From positions 310,001 through 374,000 of the forward strand of contig JAJCZU010000002.1 in NCBI GenBank assembly GCA_029262235.1: 64,000 nucleotides of DNA. The letters are read 5' to 3'. The position numbers and the translations under genes are program-made. This stretch comes from Candidatus Eiseniibacteriota bacterium (GTDB lineage: Bacteria > Orphanbacterota > Orphanbacteria > Orphanbacterales > Orphanbacteraceae). This document shows, piece by piece, positions 61,917 through 64,000 of the stretch (positions within the stretch are counted from its first letter, which is position 1; the number at the start of each line of letters is the position of its first letter). Below the pieces are notes generated by a model that had not been told where the DNA came from, ran no database searches, and saw only the letters and a list, made by a program, of their open reading frames with translations.

Positions 61917-62348
61917 TTGGCCGACAATGCGAAGACCACAGCGGCGACGATGATCCCGACCATGCGATACAACGATGCAGCGGCAGCCATCGCGTGGCTC
62001 TGCGAGGCGTTCGGATTCGAGAAGCACCTGGTCGTGCCCGGTGAAGACGGCACAATCGCCCACGCACAGCTCGTCTTCGGAAACGGAATGGTAATGCTCG
62101 GCTCCGCGCACGCCAGCGAGTTCGACAATCTTCAGAAGCCGCCGAGCGCTCTGGGTGGTGCCGTATCGCAGAGCCCGTACATCATCGTCGACGACGCCGA
62201 CAGACACTACGCACGAGCTGTCGCGGCGGGCGCGGAGATCGTGCGTGAAATCAAGGACGAGGACTACGGGGGCCGGGGCTACACTTGCCGCGATCCCGAA
62301 GGGCACGTCTGGAACTTCGGCTCCTACGATCCCTGGGCCTCCGCCTGA
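61917..62348 (+). CDS. VOC family protein (PhnB/glyoxalase-like)
   Basis: 143 residues, TTG start 6 bases after AGGAGA. Typical of one-domain proteins of the PhnB/bleomycin-resistance type: PTMRYNDAAAAIAWLCEAFG, LVFGNGMVMLGSA and GYTCRDPEGHVWNFGSYDPW. Third VOC gene in 10 kb but not closely similar to the other two. Confidence 0.85.
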   Translation: MADNAKTTAATMIPTMRYNDAAAAIAWLCEAFGFEKHLVVPGEDGTIAHAQLVFGNGMVMLGSAHASEFDNLQKPPSALGGAVSQSPYIIVDDADRHYARAVAAGAEIVREIKDEDYGGRGYTCRDPEGHVWNFGSYDPWASA

Positions 62349-62485
62349 CATGCGCTTGCAGCGGCTCGTTGACTGGGAGGGGCGACTTCAGGTTTCGGCT
62401 TTCAGGAGCTTCGGTGGGGAATCGCTGTCACGCCAGGCCGGCTCGGGACTGAGCAATGACGTCAGCTGGACAAAGGATGTGTCTC

Positions 62486-62989
62486 GTGAACGACAATCAG
62501 CCGCCAGTCGTGCCATCCAGTGAGCCGGAATCTCTCACTGACAAGGGCAAGACGGGCCGGTTCTGGCAGGTTTTCTGGCTTACATTCCTTGTCGTATCGC
62601 TCGCCTACGCCTGGTACTCCTTCTATGCGCCATCCGTTGGCGGTGCCTGGGCTGCTGACTATGCGACGGCACAAAAACAGGCCGCCGAATCTGACAAACC
62701 GATCATTGTCTTTTTCACTGCGAAGTGGTGCTCTCCCTGCCGGATCATGAAACGTGAAGTCTGGGCGGATGATCAGGTGATGGCTGCGGTCAACGAAGGG
62801 TTCATTGCGGTGGCGATTGATGTGGATGACCCTGACGCAGCTGCAACAGTGGCTCGTTACGGCGTTGGTGTCACGCCGACGACCATCATCACGGATGCAA
62901 AAGGAAATGTCCTGCAGAATCGACAAGGGCGGATAAGCAAGGCTGACTTTCTTGCAATGTGCTGCCCCGGGCATCAGGCAACATCGTAA
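62486..62989 (+). CDS. Membrane-anchored thioredoxin-like protein
   Basis: 167 residues. One membrane helix at about 25-45 (FWQVFWLTFLVVSLAYAWY), then a thioredoxin fold facing the periplasm, with active site KWCSPCRIMK and the cis-Pro in GVTPTTII. Likely a disulfide reductant or isomerase. GTG at 62486 chosen, 9 bases after AAGG; an in-frame ATG at 62477 is the alternative. Confidence 0.8.
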   Translation: MNDNQPPVVPSSEPESLTDKGKTGRFWQVFWLTFLVVSLAYAWYSFYAPSVGGAWAADYATAQKQAAESDKPIIVFFTAKWCSPCRIMKREVWADDQVMAAVNEGFIAVAIDVDDPDAAATVARYGVGVTPTTIITDAKGNVLQNRQGRISKADFLAMCCPGHQATS

Positions 62990-62999
62990 GGGCCGATCA

Positions 63000-63533
63000 G
63001 TGCATGTAGTATTCATTCATGGCCCGGCTGCTGCGGGCAAATTCACGATCGGCTCGATGCTGAGCAGGCGAACGGGCCTGCCCCTCTTTCATAACCATCT
63101 CACTGTCGATCTCGCCAAGGTCCTGTTCGACTTTGGAACCGAGGGATTCAACCGCCTCCGGGCGGAGATCTGGAGGTCAGCCTTTAGAGAGGCTGCAGCG
63201 GCGAGGCGATCTTTCATCTTTACGTTTCACCCCGAAGCAACAGTGAGTCCGATACTCATTGTTGATCTCGTCGCGATCGTCGAGCAAGCGGGCGGCCGAG
63301 TACATTTCGTCGAGCTGATGTGCTCGACCTCCGGAATACTGGAGCGCCTGAGTAACGAGTCGCGCACACGCTTCGGGAAACTCACAGACAAGAAGCTGTA
63401 TACTGAGATTCAGCGCGAGGGCGGCTTCCAGTTTCCACCGCTCCCAACACCTGTCGTGACAATTGATACCGAGATTGTTGGAGCTGAGGATGCTGCAGTC
63501 GAGATCGAGAACGCGCTTTCAAAAGTGGTCTGA
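63000..63533 (+). CDS. Small P-loop ATPase/kinase-like protein
   Basis: 177 residues, GTG start behind AAGGG. Walker A is GPAAAGKFT at about residue 8-16, with Lys kept but the following Ser/Thr replaced by Phe then Thr. FIFTFHPEA may be the second strand. Resembles shikimate/adenylate kinase-like AAA_33 proteins found in defence or repair contexts; function unknown. Confidence 0.7.
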   Translation: MHVVFIHGPAAAGKFTIGSMLSRRTGLPLFHNHLTVDLAKVLFDFGTEGFNRLRAEIWRSAFREAAAARRSFIFTFHPEATVSPILIVDLVAIVEQAGGRVHFVELMCSTSGILERLSNESRTRFGKLTDKKLYTEIQREGGFQFPPLPTPVVTIDTEIVGAEDAAVEIENALSKVV

Positions 63534-63642
63534 CAACTCGCTGAGCTCTGGAGGTCAGGCGAGCAGGTTGCTGGCAAAGGTAGCCGGACTACGGAGTGAA
63601 TTCGGCGGCGTGATCGCTCGGGCGGAGTCGGAGAGCTCCCGG

Positions 63643-63671
63643 ATGAATCTGAGCCGACGATGGCGTATACT
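63643..63671 (+). promoter_or_regulatory. Putative promoter of the two-gene nucleotidyltransferase module
   Basis: TATACT (63666-63671) is a 5-of-6 -10 box; ATGAAT 17 bases upstream is a weak -35. The ATG at 63680 is 8 bases after the -10, so the message would be leaderless or nearly so. Confidence 0.4.
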
Positions 63672-63679
63672 GTCGCTCT

Positions 63680-63883
63680 ATGGACACTCGTGCTGAAGCC
63701 GCCGACCTACAGGCTCGCATTCACCGCAATCTCTCGGGATCAGAGCGCCTGCTCATTGCGATGCAGATGAGCGTGGCGGCCCGCGATCTGGCTTTGTCCC
63801 GGCTCCGGCTGGAGCATCCGGAATGCGATGAGGCCGCGCTCCTGCGATTGTATCTGCATCTCCAGTTCGGTATCCCGGTATGA
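63680..63883 (+). CDS. Small helical protein paired with a nucleotidyltransferase
   Basis: 67 residues, all-helical, charged (AEAADLQARIHRNLSGSERL then MQMSVAARDLALSRLRLEH). It overlaps the next gene by 4 bp (ATGA). Such short genes before an AbiEii-like nucleotidyltransferase are common, and the pair may act as antitoxin and toxin, but no family was confirmed. Confidence 0.6.
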   Translation: MDTRAEAADLQARIHRNLSGSERLLIAMQMSVAARDLALSRLRLEHPECDEAALLRLYLHLQFGIPV

Positions 63884-64000
63884 ACCCGGACGATATCCTC
63901 GGGCGAGTCGTGGGAGCCCTCGACAAAGCTGGAATCCCCTACATGCTGACGGGGTCGTTCGCGAGCTCCTTCCATGGCGTGCCCCGGGCAAGCCAGGACA
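63880..64000 (+). CDS. AbiEii-like nucleotidyltransferase (3' end missing)
   Basis: 40 codons visible before the right edge. DDILGRVVGALDKAGIPYML then TGSFASSFHGVPRASQD matches the N-terminal helix and GS motif of minimal nucleotidyltransferases; the catalytic Asp pair would follow just beyond the window. Confidence 0.6.
   Translation, partial: MNPDDILGRVVGALDKAGIPYMLTGSFASSFHGVPRASQD

Noticed and set aside
62350-62485. Small frame starting MRLQRLVDWEGRL between the VOC and thioredoxin genes
   Set aside because: No ribosome binding site and no continuing similarity after the first residues; treated as intergenic.

Overview
This window is a high-G+C bacterial chromosome segment with dense operons, many 1-8 bp start/stop overlaps and frequent GTG/TTG starts. 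Secreted proteins carry signal peptides, lipoboxes or outer-membrane barrel features, so the cell is Gram-negative. The secreted M4 protease ends in a FlgD-like Ig sorting tail with a PNPFNP motif. Such tails are typical of FCB-related lineages such as Eisenbacteria or Krumholzibacteria. A bacilliredoxin (YtxJ) gene suggests a bacillithiol-type thiol economy. The lineage is an inference. No rRNA or tRNA gene, CRISPR array or transposase was seen.

Layout. 1-2.6 kb: TrkA (cut by the left edge) and TrkH potassium uptake. 2.7-6.2 kb: a GCS2-CBS ligase, an AstE/AspA-type hydrolase and YtxJ. 6.2-8.5 kb: modABC molybdate transporter; the molybdopterin synthase fusion at 45.3 kb is its likely functional partner. 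8.5-21.8 kb: a large catabolic block with BoxB and BoxC (aerobic benzoyl-CoA epoxidation and ring cleavage), three crotonase-fold proteins, an aldehyde dehydrogenase, a hydroxyacyl-CoA dehydrogenase and a thiolase. Together these could take benzoyl-CoA to acetyl-CoA and succinyl-CoA, but the BoxA reductase is not in the window. 22.2-26.6 kb: envelope genes (a barrel-like/SppA fusion, a CxxCH-bearing porin-like protein, a YceI protein). 26.7-32.4 kb: an alpha-glucan operon (GlgA, GH57 glucanotransferase, DUF4912 protein, GH57 branching enzyme). 32.4-35.7 kb: a secreted M4 protease of mosaic composition flanked by copies of a 101-bp inverted-repeat element. 35.7-50.7 kb: AGCS symporter, HflKC, adenosine deaminase, tricorn-type protease, sulfatase-like lipoprotein, MoaD-MoaE, endonuclease III, and M3 and M32 peptidases. 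A 33-codon gene and a nested hairpin lie between endonuclease III and the M3 peptidase.

50.9-64 kb is accessory: small single-domain genes (RibD-C/DHFR-like, SRPBCC, sulfotransferase-like, VOC, DinB, ABM, thioredoxin), two chimeric gene remnants, and an AbiEii-like pair cut by the right edge. Inside it, 53.75-57.34 kb has visibly lower G+C. It encodes a graspetide-type ATP-grasp ligase directly behind a 69-residue candidate precursor with a strong ribosome binding site, plus three unrecognised neighbours. This is the best candidate for an undescribed system here. All coordinates, motifs and promoter matches were read by eye; no database search was run.
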